In this document: positions 1 through 33,106 of the stretch, piece by piece
How positions within the stretch are numbered: the first letter of the stretch is position 1
How the letters are laid out: each line of letters begins with the position of its first letter
From: Artemia franciscana
Taxonomy: Eukaryota > Arthropoda > Branchiopoda > Anostraca > Artemiidae
Length of the DNA: 64,000 nt
Reading direction: 5' to 3'
Assembly: GCF_032884065.1 (NCBI RefSeq)
Contig: NC_088873.1
Location: 21,875,558-21,939,557 of the forward strand
Notes under the pieces: model-generated
The model's input: only the letters and a program-made list of their open reading frames with translations
Databases searched by the model: none
What the model was told of the DNA's origin: nothing
Position numbers and translations under genes: made by a program

Positions 1-63
1 GACCCCCTCAATGTACAAATTTGGAATTTTATACGAGCATGACGTAACACATGTGTTAATAAG

Positions 64-340
64 AGGTTTTGAACATTCAGAAAATGACATCTTATGGAAC
101 AATTGAGCTGCAATAAATTTATATTATCATTACGTTTAGGGATGCTAATTTGGGGGGGGGGAGGGTGACAGGTGGGATGCATGTCTTAAGGTTATTTTGA
201 GGTTTAGGATATTAAGAAAATGATATATAAAGGAACAATTAAGGTGCAATAGAACCTACCACCGCAATGGAGCTGACTTTGACAGCTATTTAAGTTTATA
301 CTGTCATTGCGTTTAAAGTTACTAATTTGGGGGGGGGGCA
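64..340. repeat. Diverged direct repeat, two units
   Basis: Two units, roughly 64-170 and 199-340, share the same order of words: a GAGGTTTT/GAGGTTTA start, a run around AAGAAAATGA, GGAACAATT, a G-tract after CTAATTTG, and a shared CATTACGTTTA/CATTGCGTTTA. The second unit carries about 40 extra bases in the middle. No coding sense is evident. It is an old tandem duplication or two copies of a repeat seen nowhere else in the window. Confidence 0.5.
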
Positions 341-2658
<2,318 letters not shown>

Positions 2659-2995
2659 GTTTCTTTGGGGGGGGGGGGTAAAAACTCAAGAAAAATTTGT
2701 TTATATGCATTTTTTTTCACGAGTCAGAGGAAAATTTCGGAGGAAGGGGAGTTGAAGCCTGGTAGCACCACAATCTGGATACGGACTTAGCTGAATATAT
2801 CATAATTTCTTCTTTCCCTTTGATTTTTTTTTATATTTTCAGCTATCGCCGAAGTTTACCAACCAATAATTACAAAAATTTAACTATTGGTCGAAATCTC
2901 ATTATTTGAACCAATAACACCTCAATAGCATTAAAACTTCCCGACCTTGTTACGCGAAAAAATTTTGTATTTTCCTGTCTTTGAAATACAGTTAT

Positions 2996-4860
2996 AACAG
3001 TTCGTGGTAATGAACTCTAGTAAGGAGCGACCCGGCTCAATAGTAACTAAAACTCTAAAAACCAGGATTTTGATACCAATAGTTACATCAAAGGATCGCA
3101 TTTTAATGTTGCTTTTAAATATATAAGTTTCATCAAGTTTAGTCTTACCCATCAAAAGCTACGAGCCTGAGAAAGATTGCCTTATTTTAGAAAATAGGGG
3201 GGACACCCCCTAAAAGTCAAAGAATCTTAACGGAAATCACACCATCAGATTCAGCGTATGAAAGAACCCAACTGTAGAAGTTTCAAGCTCGTTTATTTAT
3301 TTAAGACTAACGACGCCTCTTGACTACTATGGTCCCTGCGTCGGCCCTGCAGTGCATTCTTGCAGCGTGATTCGATCTCTGGGTCCCGTATTACCAAGCT
3401 AAGCTCAAATCCACTGCGCCACCACAAGACAAGTTTCAAGATCGTATCTACAAAAATGTGGAATTTGTATTTTTTGCCATAAGACATCACGGATGCGTGT
3501 TTATTTGTTTTTTTTTTCCAAGGGTGATCGTATCGACCCAAAGGTCCTAGAATGATGCAAGAGGGCTCATTCTAATAGAAATTGAAAGTTTTTGTGCCTT
3601 TTTTAAGTGACCAAAAAAATTGGAGGGCAGTTAGGCCCCCTCGCACGAACATTTTTTCCCAATGGTCACTGGATCAAAATTTTGAGATAGCCATGATGTT
3701 CAACTTAGTCGAAAACCTAATGGTTATGTCTTTGGGGACGACTTAATCCCCCACATTCCCCGGGGAAGGGGCTGCAAGTTACAAACTTTCAAGTTGCAAG
3801 TTGCAAGTTACATATAGTAATGGTTCTAATGAAGTGTACACACGTTTTCAGGGGGAATTTTTCGCGTTGGGATGGGGTTGTTTGAGGGGAGGGGGTTACG
3901 TGGGAGAATCTTTCCATGGAGGAGTTTATCATGAGGGAATAGAATTTCCATGAAGCATAATTGAAGCATAATAAATTTCCATAATGCAGAATTTTCTAGC
4001 ATTATTTAAAAAAAAAATCAGAAAAAAAAAATTCACCTGGAAGTAATGAGTAGCATTAAAAGTTAAAACAAACATAAAATATTACGTACATAAGGCGGTT
4101 TGTATCCTCCACAATACCTTGCTCTTTACCCTAAAGTATTTTTAGCAATTTCAACTATTTATTCTACAGCATTTGTGATTCAGTGGTCATTGTTAAAGAT
4201 TTGGGACAAAATTCAAGCCTCAGTGTAATGAGTGACGCATTGACGAGGGGGAAAATCCCCTCATATACGTAATAAAAATGCACAAATATAGAAGTTCGTT
4301 ACATAAGTTAATTCGTAAGGTACATATGTTTATTACTAACAAAAACATTCGGATAAAAAATAAGAAAATCTAGTTGATTTTTAAGTAACCAAAAATTGGA
4401 GGGCAACTAGGCCTCCTCCCCCACCCCTTTTTATCAAAATCGTCCAATCAAGACTATGAGAAAACCATTTAGCAAAATGAAAATTAATATGCAACTTTCG
4501 TTTAAATTATTCATGTGCGGTGAGCCAAAATCAAAACATGTATTAATTCAAAAACGTTCAGAAATTAAATAAAAAAAAACATTTTTTTTAACTGCAAGTA
4601 AGGAGCGACATTAAAACTTAAAACGAACAGAAATTATTCCGTATATGAAAGGGGGTTCTCCCCTCCGCAACGCCTCGCTCTGTACGCTAAAGTTTTTATT
4701 GCTTTAAAAAGTAGAGTTGTGACAAAGAGTCAAACTTTAGCTTAAAAAGCGGGGCGCTACGGAGGGGAGAACCCCTTTCATATACGGAATAATTTCTGTT
4801 CGTTTTAAGTTTTAATGTCGCTCCTTATTTGTAGTTTAAAGAAAACTTGTTTTTTATTTA
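2996..4860 (-). mobile_element. R1 foldback element, copy a
   Basis: First of at least eight copies of a roughly 1.5-1.9 kb repeat (R1), here in reverse orientation. One end is a small palindrome around CAGTTCGTGGTAATGAACT followed by GTAAGGAGCGACCC. The other end is a large hairpin (4,563-4,860) whose two arms both carry AAGGAGCGACATTAAAAC or its complement. A second, internal hairpin with the same core, GCTCTTTACGCTAAAG, lies at about 4,080-4,290. No convincing reading frame runs through the element, so it looks non-autonomous. It is interrupted by a SINE at 3,293-3,430. Confidence 0.75.
3293..3430 (-). mobile_element. tRNA-derived SINE with target site duplication
   Basis: On the minus strand the head contains GGTGGCGCAGTGGATTTGAG (box A-like) and about 50 bases later GAGATCGAATCACGC (box B-like, compare GGTTCGAATCC). 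The 3' end is a TTAAATAAATAAAC tail. The element is flanked by AAGTTTCAAGCTCGT at 3,278-3,292 and AAGTTTCAAGATCGT at 3,431-3,445, a 15-base target duplication with one mismatch. The uninterrupted R1 copies (for example near 5,150) have this site only once. This is a Pol III type short retroposon inserted into R1. Confidence 0.75.
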
Positions 4861-4861
4861 A

Positions 4862-6520
4862 TCAAACAGTTCGTGGGAACGAACTGTAGTAAGGAGCGAC
4901 CCGGCTCAATAGTAACCAAAACTCTATAAAACGGAATTTTGATACCAATAGTTACATCAAAAGAATTGCATTTTAATGCTGATTCTAAATATATAAGTTT
5001 CATCAAGTTTAGACTTACCCATCAAAAGTTACGAAACTGAGAAAATCTGCCCTATTTTAGAAAATAGGGTGAAACACCCCCTAAAAGTCATAGAATCTTA
5101 ATGAAAATCACAGCATCAGATTCAGCGTATCAGAGAACCCTATTGTACAAGTTCCAAGATCCTATCTACAAAAAATATGGAATTTCGTATTTTTTGCCAG
5201 AAGACAAATCACGGATGAGTGTTTATTTATTTTTTTTTTCCCAGGGGTGATCGTATCGACCCAGTGGTCCTAGAATTTTGCTAGAGGGCTCATTCGAACT
5301 GAAATGAAAAGTTCTAATGCCCTTTTTAAGTGACCAAAAATCGGAGGGCATCTAGGCCCCCTCCCACCCTCATTTTTTCCCCAAAGTTTTCAGATCAAAA
5401 TTCTGAGATAGCCATTTTATTCAACATAGTCGAAAAACCTTATAACTATGTCTTTGGGAACGACTTACTCCCCCACAGTCCCCGTGGGAGGGGCTGCAAG
5501 TTGCAAATTTTGACCAGTATTTGCATATATTAATGGTTATTGGGAAATGTAGAGATGTTTTCAGGGGGGTTTTTTGGTTGGGAGGGGGGGGGGGAATTTT
5601 CCATGGAGGAATTTGTCATGGGGGAAGAAGATTTCCATAAAGGGGGCGCAGTATTTTCTAGCATTATTTAAAAAAACAATGAGAAAATAAATATGAAAAA
5701 GTTTTTTTCAACTGGAAGTATGGAGTAGCATTAAAACTTAAAACTAACAGAAAATATTACGCATATAAGGGGTTCACCTCCTCCTTATACCTCACTCTTT
5801 ACGCTAAGGGATTCTTAGTAATTTCAACTATTTATTCTACGGCCTTTGTGATTCAGGGGACAAAACTTAAGCTTTAATGCAAAGAGTTATTGACGAGGTA
5901 TTGACGAGTGGGCGAACCTTCTCATATACGTAATAAAAACATACGAACATAGAAGTTTGTTACGTAAGCTAATTCATAAGTTACGTATATCTTTTACTAA
6001 TGAAAACGTTCGTAAAAACTAAAAGTTCTAGGTGCCTTTTTAAGTACCCAAAAAATTGGAGAGCAACTGGGCTTCCTTCCCCTCCTTTTTTCGCAAAATC
6101 ATTCGATCAAAACTATGGGAAAGCCATTTAGCCGAATAAATAAATATGCAAATTTCGCTTTAATTATTTATCTGCGGAGAGCCGAAATCAAAACATGGAT
6201 TAACTAAAAAACGTTCAGAAATTAAATTAAAAAAAACAAGTTTTTTTTTAACTGAAAGTAAGGAGCGACATTAAAACTTAAAACGAACAGAAATTACCCC
6301 GTATATGAAAGGGGCCGCTCTTTCTTCAACGCCCCGCTCTTTACGATAAAGTTTTTACTGTTTTCAAAAAGTATAGTTGAGAGAAAGAGTCAAACTTTAG
6401 TGTAAAGAGCAGGGCGTTAAAGAAGGAGCAGCCCCTTTCATATACGGGGTAATTTCTGTTCGTTTTAAGTTTTAATGTCGCTCCTTACTTTCAGTTAAAA
6501 AAACTTGTTTTTTTATTTAA
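4862..6520 (-). mobile_element. R1 foldback element, copy b
   Basis: Same order of segments as copy a and the same orientation, starting TCAAACAGTTCGTGGGAACG directly after copy a ends. It keeps the internal hairpin (about 5,755-5,940) and ends in the large terminal hairpin at 6,221-6,520. It lacks the SINE, so it shows the empty site. Copies a and b are therefore tandem neighbours. Confidence 0.75.
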
Positions 6521-6555
6521 TAAAGAACAGAATCGACCATAGTCCCTATAAGGTA

Positions 6556-8210
6556 TTAAATAAATAAAAAAACAAGTTTTTTTAACTGAAAGTAAGGAGC
6601 GACATTAAAACTTTAAACGAACAGAAATTACTTCGTATATGAAAGGGGCTGCTTCCTCATCAACGCCCGCTCTACGCTAAAGTTTGACTCTTTCTCTCAA
6701 CTCTTCTTTTTAAAACTGTAAAAAATTTAGCGTAAAGAGCGGGGCGTTGATGAGGAAGCAGCCCCGTTCATATAGGATATAATTTCTGTTCGTTGTAAGT
6801 TTTAATGTCGCTCCTTACTTTCAGTTAAAAAAACTTGTTTTTTTATTTAATTTCTGAACGTTTTTGAATCAATGCATCTTTTGATTTTGGCTCTCCGCAG
6901 AAGAATAATTAAAATGAAATTTGCATTTTTTTTTTTTTTGCTAAATGGCTTTCTCATAGTGTTGAACGAATGATTTTGAGAAAAAAAGGAGCGGAGGAGG
7001 AAGCCTAGTTGCCCTCCAATTTTTTTACTACTTAGAAAGACAACTAGAACTTTTAATTTTTTACGAATATTTTTATTAGTAAAAGATATACATAACTTAT
7101 AAATTAGATTACGTAACTAACTTTTGTATTCTCATGTTTTTATTACATATATTAGGGGGTTCGCCCCCTCGTCAGTACCTCGCTCTTTACACAAAGCTTA
7201 AATTTTGTCCCAATTCATTAAGAATGACTCCTGAATCACAAAAGCCGTAGAATAAATAGTTGAAATTACTAAAAATACTTTAGCGTAAAGAGCAAGATAT
7301 TAGGAGGAGGGGAGTCCCTCGTATGCGTAATAATGTCTGTTCGTTTTAAGTTTTAATGCTGCTCCTTACTTCCAGTTGAAAAAACTTTTTCATATTTATT
7401 TTTTCATTGTGTGTTTTTTTTAAGCATGCTAGAAAATCCTGCACTCCCTTCGTGGAAATTTTCTTCCCCCATGACAAATTCCTCGATGGCAAGTTCCCCC
7501 AACATATCCCCCTCTTCTCAACCCCTCCCCCAACCAAAAAATCCCCCTGAAAACGTCTGTACACTTCCCAATAAACAGGTCAAAATTTGTAACTTGTTGT
7601 CCCTCCCACGGGGACTGGGGGGGAGTAAGTAGTCCCCAAAGATATAGTTATAAGGGTTTTCGAATACGTTGAATAAAATGGCTATCTCAGAATTTTGATC
7701 TGTTGACTTTGGGAAAATAATTAGCGTGGGAGGGGGCCTAGGTGCCCTCCAATTTTTTTGGTCACTTATAAAGGGCACTAGAACTTTTCATTTCCGTTAG
7801 AATGAGCCCTCTTGCAACAATATAGGACCACTGGGTCGATACGATCACCCCTGGGAAAAAAAACAAATAAACACGCATCTGTGATCTGCCTTCTGGCAAA
7901 AAATACAAAATTCCACATTTTTTGTAGATAGGATCTTGGAACTTGTACAATAGGGTTCTCTGATGGGCCGAATCTCATGGTGTGATTTTCGTTAAGATTC
8001 TATGACTTTTAGGGGTTGTTTCCCCCTATTTTCCAAAATAAGGCAAATTTTCTCAGGCTCCTAACTCTTGATGGGTAAGACTAAACTTGATGAAACTTGT
8101 ATATTTAAAATCAGCATTTAAGTGCAATTCTTTTGATGTAGCTATTGGTATCAAAATTCCATTTTTTAGAGTTTTGGTTACTATTGAGCCGGGTCGCTCC
8201 GGTCGCTCCG
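6556..8210 (+). mobile_element. R1 foldback element, copy c
   Basis: Forward orientation: terminal hairpin first (6,556-6,850), then the AATTTCTGAACGTTTTTGAA segment, the internal hairpin (about 7,130-7,370), the module around GCTATCTCAGAATTTTGAT (about 7,681), and the final GAGCCGGGTCGCTCC. The final palindrome is missing; instead GGTCGCTCCG is duplicated at the end. It is head-to-head with copy b, separated by only 35 bases. Confidence 0.75.
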
Positions 8211-8682
8211 GAACACCAATCTTTGGGAATAAGCATTAAAAAGGCAAACATTATAAAAATATTCCCAATGTTGATGTTTTAAGGGTTCAGTTTTACCATC
8301 TTCCCTGTAAAATTCTAGTTATTTGTTAGCCCGTAGAAAGTTTTCAAGTTCTTTTGAGTTAAAACCAGAACTTTTTTAATTAAAAAGCTTTAGGACGCAA
8401 GTGAAATGTTGAAGCCCATCCATAAAGGTCTTGAATCCTCTTACGTTCCTGTTGAGAAGGAAACTTCTTGACAACCTGGAAGCCACGCAAACCCCTGGTG
8501 TCTTAGTATCAAGCTAATCTGGAGCAAATATTCTTTAAAATACTTCTTACCCTTTTAGCTAGTGTTGAGACATATCTTGTTCCCTTCAATTTCCTTTCCT
8601 TTTCTGTCTTTTTTTATAAGATATAAATAACACTTTCTTTACCTAAGAAACATTTTATTGTCGCTAAACTTGACGTTTGTTG

Positions 8683-9028
8683 AGGCTCTGTTACTGTGAA
8701 TTTCCGAAATCTGGTTAATGTTGACATTCACCGGTTAATGTCCTAAATTCATTTTTCTCTGCTTAGACTCAATTAGCTTTGTGGATTAGGTTTTTCAGGC
8801 TTATGCAAGCTTTGATGGTTAAAGTTAGGTTTGGTTGAATTAGGTTATATATCTCAGAATGGATTAAAAACCTAATCGAACCCAACCAAACTTAACCTAA
8901 CCTGCCACCATCAAACCTTGCATAAAACTGGAAAAGTTGACTGGCAACACTGACAAAATCCAAAAAGAAAAAAAAATGTATTTCGGACATTCACCGGTGA
9001 ATGTCGACATTCACGGTAACAGCTCTAC
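8683..9028. mobile_element. Hairpin MITE, about 345 bp
   Basis: The whole segment folds back on itself. The left end CTCTGTTACTGTGAAT pairs with the complement of the right end ATTCACGGTAACAGCT. Inner arms share GACATTCACCGGT(T/G)AATGTC at 8,723-8,742 and 8,986-9,005. The core arms pair around AAGTTAGGTTTGGTT (about 8,825-8,840) and AACCAAACTTAACCT (about 8,883-8,897). There is no coding capacity. Structure fits a miniature inverted-repeat transposable element; the superfamily is not clear and no certain target duplication was found. Confidence 0.65.
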
Positions 9029-9070
9029 TAGATAGTTTTACGTCTTATCCCAGAGTCACACAACTGCATC

Positions 9071-9620
9071 TCAAACAGTTCGTGGTAACAAACTGTAAGT
9101 AACAAGCGATGCGGCTCAATAGTAACCAAACTCTAAGAAACAGAGCCATGATAAAATTACATATATCAAGGAATCGAATTTTAATGCTTATTCAAAATAT
9201 ATAAAATCATGAAATTTAATGTTACCCAGTTTGAGCCTAAGAAAATTTGCCCAATTTTCAAAAGGGGGGGGGGAGAATCCCCAAAACAAATAAGTGATGC
9301 TAATGAAAATTGATCTGATATTAAATATAAAAAATCAAGTTTTTTCAGCATAAAATAAAGAGCAACATTGAACCTAAAACGAACAGAAATTGTTACGTAT
9401 GTGAGGGGGGTCTCCCCCTCCTTAAGGGCTTCTAATTCAAATTAAACCGCCTTTGTGATTCAGGAGCTATTCTAAATAACTGGAACAAAAAGTCAAACTT
9501 TAGTGTAAAGAGCGAGGTATTGAGGAGGAGGCAATTCCTCCCATGTACCTAATTATTCTGTTTGTCTTAAGTTCAATGTTGCCCCTTACTTTCAGTTGAA
9601 AAAACTTGTTTTTTTATTTG
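9071..9620 (-). mobile_element. R1 element, internally deleted and diverged (copy d)
   Basis: Begins TCAAACAGTTCGTGGTAAC and carries the GGCTCAATAGTAACC segment of R1, then skips the middle of the element and ends in the terminal hairpin with AAAACGAACAGAAATTGTTAC. About 550 bases remain of the 1.7 kb unit. Many substitutions suggest an old copy. Confidence 0.65.
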
Positions 9621-11177
9621 ATTTATATAAAAAAAGGCCATTTTTATGTTCTCCATTATGATCCCCATATTTCATCCCCTGTTTGCTGCATGTTCATTCA
9701 TCATGATGGTCCAGTGGCTTTGTTGAAGCATTTCAACCGAGTTTTCGAAAAATGTATCTGTATATATAAATAAAAATAATCTTTCACCTCTCAGTTTTAT
9801 GTTACTAGTTTTGCCATTTGCGCCTTAACTGAAGGAAAGAACCGATTTGATAATAACAGTCTTTTCTTTTGAGGTATCTGCTGTGCATGATAAGTTTCGG
9901 GTCATGAAAAAGACAAAGATGTGTGAACACAGAGTAGTGACGGAGTTTACGAATTCACCTTCGACTATATCAGAAAATGACAGTAATATTTGACCAAAGA
10001 CAATACTCTCCCTGTCTCTACAACCACTATATCTAGACTCCCTCAAAGTCTGATTCGAAATAAATTCCTAATTCATCTGGTGTAGTAATTCAACAGGCTA
10101 TATACATTTCTTGTAGAACCAGGTTTACATACTATCCCCTTAATCGAAGCAAGTTCTATTGTTTTGTCTTATATCTTCTTCTTTTTTTAATTCGCTGTTT
10201 ACTGTTTTCTCATCAACAGAAATAGTTAAAGAATAGATTGTTTATTGTGTCAAAAAAGCTTACATCGGATCTTGGATGCCCAAATAAACATCTTGGATGC
10301 CATGTGCATACTGATCGTTAACAATAACAAATCAATATTGAGGGACAGTTTTCAGTTTTTCCATCGAACTCTTTTTATGCCTACTAAAATAAAGCTTTTG
10401 GAAGTAGTAGCCTAGCTTGGCCTTATGGGAAGCTTCAAAGTATAATCTGGACTGATTATGTAAGATTTGTTTGTCCTTTGTGAAGTACTTTGTTGAAAAA
10501 GAAAATTATTCAAAGCTAAAGTTTGCCAAAAAATTTTACTGGCTTCAAACGTTTCGTATCTAAGCAGAGTTCACCTTTCTCAGTCATATAATAGCCTAAC
10601 GGTTCCTCACTTACTTGCCCTTGATCCTCTTTGGTCTTTCCTTAATTGTGGCAAGAGCAAGTAAGTTCATCTCATTTACTTTAAATGTGCAAAGTACTTA
10701 ATGGAACTCCCAACTTGGACAAGTAACTCTTTTCTGCAAAGAAAGTATCAATTGGTAAACCCGGCTGCGATTATTGAGAAACGTATCTGTGATTTCCCTA
10801 CCGAATGCCAGAAGTCTTCCCATCTTTGTTCATTTCTGTTTGTCCCTTGTTTGTAGTTTTGAAAGTGTGTTTTTACTTCTGTTGTCTCTTTTTTGTTTTT
10901 TCTTGACTTTTGCTCTGTCTTTTTTGGGTTTCTGCCCAGTTTTTTGTGATAGGTTATAAATAAAATGATGAAAATGATGATAGTGTTGAGGTATGTTGAA
11001 GGTGGCTTAAAAGCGATAGTCGTGCTCATCATAACAAATATCTCAATTTCTGGTTGCTCCAGAATGTATTGTTGATCTATGCTAACTTTGGGTAAACAAC
11101 TTTTACATATTTTAATAAGATAAAAAAAAAGATCAATCGTTCCTGAATATAGAACACATTAGAAAAAAGATGAGACA
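9621..11177. other. No recognised gene
   Basis: Unique-looking AT-rich sequence downstream of the DM-domain gene. Open frames are short (up to 94 codons, 10,748-11,032 minus) and show no known motif. I see no RNA gene. Confidence 0.4.
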
Positions 11178-11183
11178 TTTATT
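11178..11183 (-). other. Possible polyadenylation signal of the DM-domain gene
   Basis: AATAAA on the minus strand, about 350 bases past the stop codon at 11,531. It is the first canonical hexamer I find downstream. In AT-rich DNA such hexamers are common by chance, so support is weak. Confidence 0.3.
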
Positions 11184-11530
11184 GCACATTTGTTACATAA
11201 ACATAAATTCAAATACTTCAGCACGATAAACATTACAATTAACAAATATGTTTAGGTTATGTTATGCATTTCTTTGAAAAATTTTAAACCGAAAGTTACT
11301 TCTTTTGATAGGTTGCTTTTCATTTGAATTATTTCTATGACAATCAAGTTCTTTAGAAAAAATAATTAAAATTATATTATTTAGCATCAGTCTAACAAAT
11401 GAATTGACGAAAAGCTTTGATGAACGAACACAAATTACTGGAATTTTTTTCTGGAAAACTGACTTTCATAGTGTTGTCAAAACGCGCATTTTCACCTGGA
11501 TAAATGAAGCACACGAAACAACAACAAATT

Positions 11531-17899
<6,369 letters not shown>

Positions 17900-19584
17900 T
17901 GTCCCAAAGGATACTAAAATTTCTAGATATTCTAATAGCAATTTAGCGTCATTTCTAAGGATCCTATTGGTTGAAAACAATTTCTAAGGAGGGTCTATTC
18001 CTGCAACCTTATATTTGCAATATGATGGATAGGTTTAAGAAACATTTCAATCATTCGGTGACTTGTCCGTACGTCTGTGTGTGGCTGAGTGAATGTAAAT
18101 ATTAGCCCATTTGTAACATGATACGGACAATAAAAGGTCCATTTCTCTTGTACAAATACAGATCATTAGGAATATGACATTTACTATCGTGATTCTTCCA
18201 CTGGCAATCAAAATATGCTGAAGGTACTTTATTAGCTCATGCATTTTGAAAATCTGCGAAAAGGTTCTCTACTATCTTTTCGAAATTTTATTTAGCACCA
18301 AAACAATAAAAACAAAGGTTAAATAATTTTATACAAGTGGACAAAAGCGGCATTCATTCATATGTTATATTTAAAGTTGGAGAGGCCCCAGACAAAATGG
18401 TTTTAAAAAATTCTATTTACTTGAGCAATAAGACAAAATGTCTTCTAAAGGAGACAACTGCAAAAATTGTCTGCGGTCTTTGCCAACCAAAATAAGGAAA
18501 AACCATCCTCCACCCAAGATAAACTAAAAAGGCGTCTTCCTTTTTTTAAAACAGTTTTGGAAAAAGGACATAAATAAAAGTCCACGAATAAATAAGATAA
18601 AGATATTATTTCGAAAGTGTACCAGCATAAATGCTTTCGATTGGGGGTGGGGATGGCCAAATGACAAAAACAATGAAAGGGGGAGGAGTCAAAGGTGTGT
18701 ACAAATGTTTCCCAAAATAACGTAATCTTTGTATATTATGAGATTATCCAACTTTTAAGCAGCGTTGACCTTTTAGATGGGAGAGGAGGTATCTGCCCAC
18801 ATTCTTAACCCTGTAATTACCCATATACTGTCACTCCAGGGTTAAAACTAATTATGTAACTCTCTAGCTTTGTAATGATAATGGAGAATCGACCTTATTT
18901 CTAAAATGGGAAGCCACAACTTAGTTGGAAACCATCATCAGTAGCTGAAAAGATAAGAAATATCCGAAAAAGCTTAGGAGATACACACTACTTTATGCCT
19001 TGTAAAGAGCAAGTTCAAAAATCAAGCGCTGTACCAAAAATGTAAAGTCAAATGCTATTGCAATTTTTACGCTGATTCCAAATATCTAAGGCTGGAGACA
19101 CTGGCAGATCCCCCCGGTCAGATTTTTTTGGTGCCCTCATTCTGTGTTTTTATCTGTTTTTTACCCTTTTTTAAAATAAACTGGTCAATGTTGTCAGTTA
19201 TTGGCCCCCTTGTCATATTCCCCCCCCCAAGATTTTGCTCTAGATACAGCTTTAGTCGGAGATAAGCACAAAAAGTAGTTTTAGTCAGAAATTTTATTTT
19301 GCTTCATTAAAAAAAGGCTACTTCCCGCTCGGAAGTATGAAAAGGGAAAGACGGGGGCTGGGAGCTTCCCAGCCCCGATGAGTGATGAAATTTTTATAAA
19401 ATCGTATCAGTGATTCTAGCACGCTTGGAGGCCTTCTACTTGACCTTTCTTTGACCTTTATAAAATAATAAAGACTTTCAAGTTCGCTCGAACAGTCTTC
19501 ATAGGAAGATATCAGTAGAAAATAAGGTTTTGCTGGAATACGGCCTTTTTTCCCAAAAACTCATAAATTTGATGTACAAAAAAG

Positions 19585-19588
<4 letters not shown>
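17900..19588. other. Intergenic stretch upstream of the DM-domain gene
   Basis: No convincing exon or RNA gene. It should hold the promoter and 5' UTR of the DM-domain gene, but I see no decisive core promoter. At about 19,088-19,260 there is a C/G-tract-rich scrap (GGCAGATCCCCCCGGTCAG) of a type that recurs near 51,540 and 56,420. Confidence 0.4.

Positions 19589-19661
<73 letters not shown>
19589..19661. repeat. (TA)n microsatellite
   Basis: About 73 bases of pure AT repeat between the two genes. Confidence 0.95.
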
Positions 19662-19662
<1 letters not shown>

Positions 19663-20835
19663 CAACCAATCACATCAGAAATGACAAATCTTCAGTATGT
19701 TACCTCAAAATTAAGCAACATTATGCCACACGGTTACGGTTTGTTTCTCTAATCAGTGAACTAGAATTCCTTAGAAAAAATAAGTAATTGTGTCGCTATG
19801 CTCTGTAAATTTAATCTGAGGTGTTCTAAGCTGGTAAAAAATACTGTATGACAATTCCTAGAGACAAGAAACATAGAATAGGAGTGTCTCCTTTCCACCA
19901 TGTCAAGAGATATCTCTTTCAAGGACTCTCGGAAAAATTTTCGCTATGGATCCTAGGTGACATAAATTATGACACATACTAGGATGCTGTGCTACAAGTT
20001 TGTGACCAGGAGACGTAACGTCCCCGTAATATCTAATGGTCAAACCTTCTCTGAGCATGTTTACGTAATCTGTTATGCCTAAATGTCAGTAACAGCAGTT
20101 AGGAGGGACAGTTTTATCTATAATTGGTCATTAACAGGCTAAATTTCTACAAACTTAAACATTTAAAAATAATTTACAGGACTCTACGTGCAAGACCCGA
20201 CAAAGTCAATCATTTTAATTAATATACTTTCATTTTTTCAACTGGTCGAAGGCTTAATAAGGAAAAACTGACATATTATATTATGCCTGAGGTTTTTTCC
20301 TTATGGGTTAGTCCCTTCCATCACAATAACCAGTTAATTGAGCTAAATTAAAAAACCTAGTCATGACAAAGCAGTGGATACTTTTTAGTCATATTTAAAA
20401 CAATGCAGTGTCCACGTTAAAGCCTGATTCTATATATTTATTTGATATCGATCCTGGAAGCCCATTAAAACCGAATTGTAGAGCGAATTGGATTTTCAAA
20501 AATCAAGTATGATAGTTCCTTTGTGCGAGTTGAATTTCTTTTTCACGCATCATAAGAGCTAGGTTTGACATGGTATGCTAAGTTGCTGCAAAAATATTTC
20601 TGGATGTGCTCATGTTAGTGTGTTCTAGTTTATATTCAATATACTCTAAAAAAAAACTGCGATACTCAACTAAGCCGTAACCTTTTTGATATTTTCTGTA
20701 AAAATCTTCTTTAAAATTAGATTTTTTTTTTTCGATAATAAAACCTACCGCTTGGGCAAGATAAATCCTGTTTTGGCTGACTATAACTTTAATTGGTACT
20801 TTTGAGAAAACTGCAAAGTTTAAAAAAAGGAATAA

Positions 20836-20841
20836 TTTATT
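20836..20841 (-). other. Polyadenylation signal of the clip-domain gene
   Basis: AATAAA on the minus strand, about 60 bases beyond the TAA stop at 20,901. Distance and strand fit the 3' end of the clip-domain transcript. Confidence 0.5.
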
Positions 20842-20900
20842 CAAGACATTCTAGCTAAGACTCATATAATACTATACTAGGACACATACTAGGTAAGGAA

Positions 20901-32471
<11,571 letters not shown>

Positions 32472-33106
32472 CTAGGTTTGCAGGTTTCTTTACAGAAATA
32501 AGCAGCCAAACTTTTAAAGCTAGATATTTAGTACAATTTGTGATTAATTCGATTGCCTTGCTAGGTAGAGGATGAACATATCACTTGATACGCCCTTTCA
32601 TGCTCTTTTTAAATAAACTAACAGCTGCCATAGAAAATTCCACTTTCAAGCCCTAAAGGGACCCTTACAATGGCAACCTGTTTTGTTTTGGCCCATAAAA
32701 ATAAAGTAAAAATATACCATTCAATTCAAAATCCCATTCGAAGTTAATATTTCACAATCAAATATGCTACATGAACAGTTTGTTGCTATCAAAACTGATA
32801 AGTTTAACAATTGATCAGTCTTATCATTCCACCCAATTTATTCACCATCAAATCAAGTTTTTGAACAGCAAAAACAGAAGAAACTGTTGTTAAAAGCGCT
32901 GCGCCTAACAAACTAGGGGTATAAAAACTTTACAAACTGTTAAGTTTATCCGGTTTGGGTGTAATATATCCATTCTCGTGGAAAATATGGCTATGAAGTA
33001 TAAACTTCGAATTAGATTTATAATTGAATGGTACATGTTTTCATCTTGATTCTTGAAGCCAAAAACAAAAAAGGAACATAGTATCAGTTTGAGGGTCCCT
33101 TGAAGA

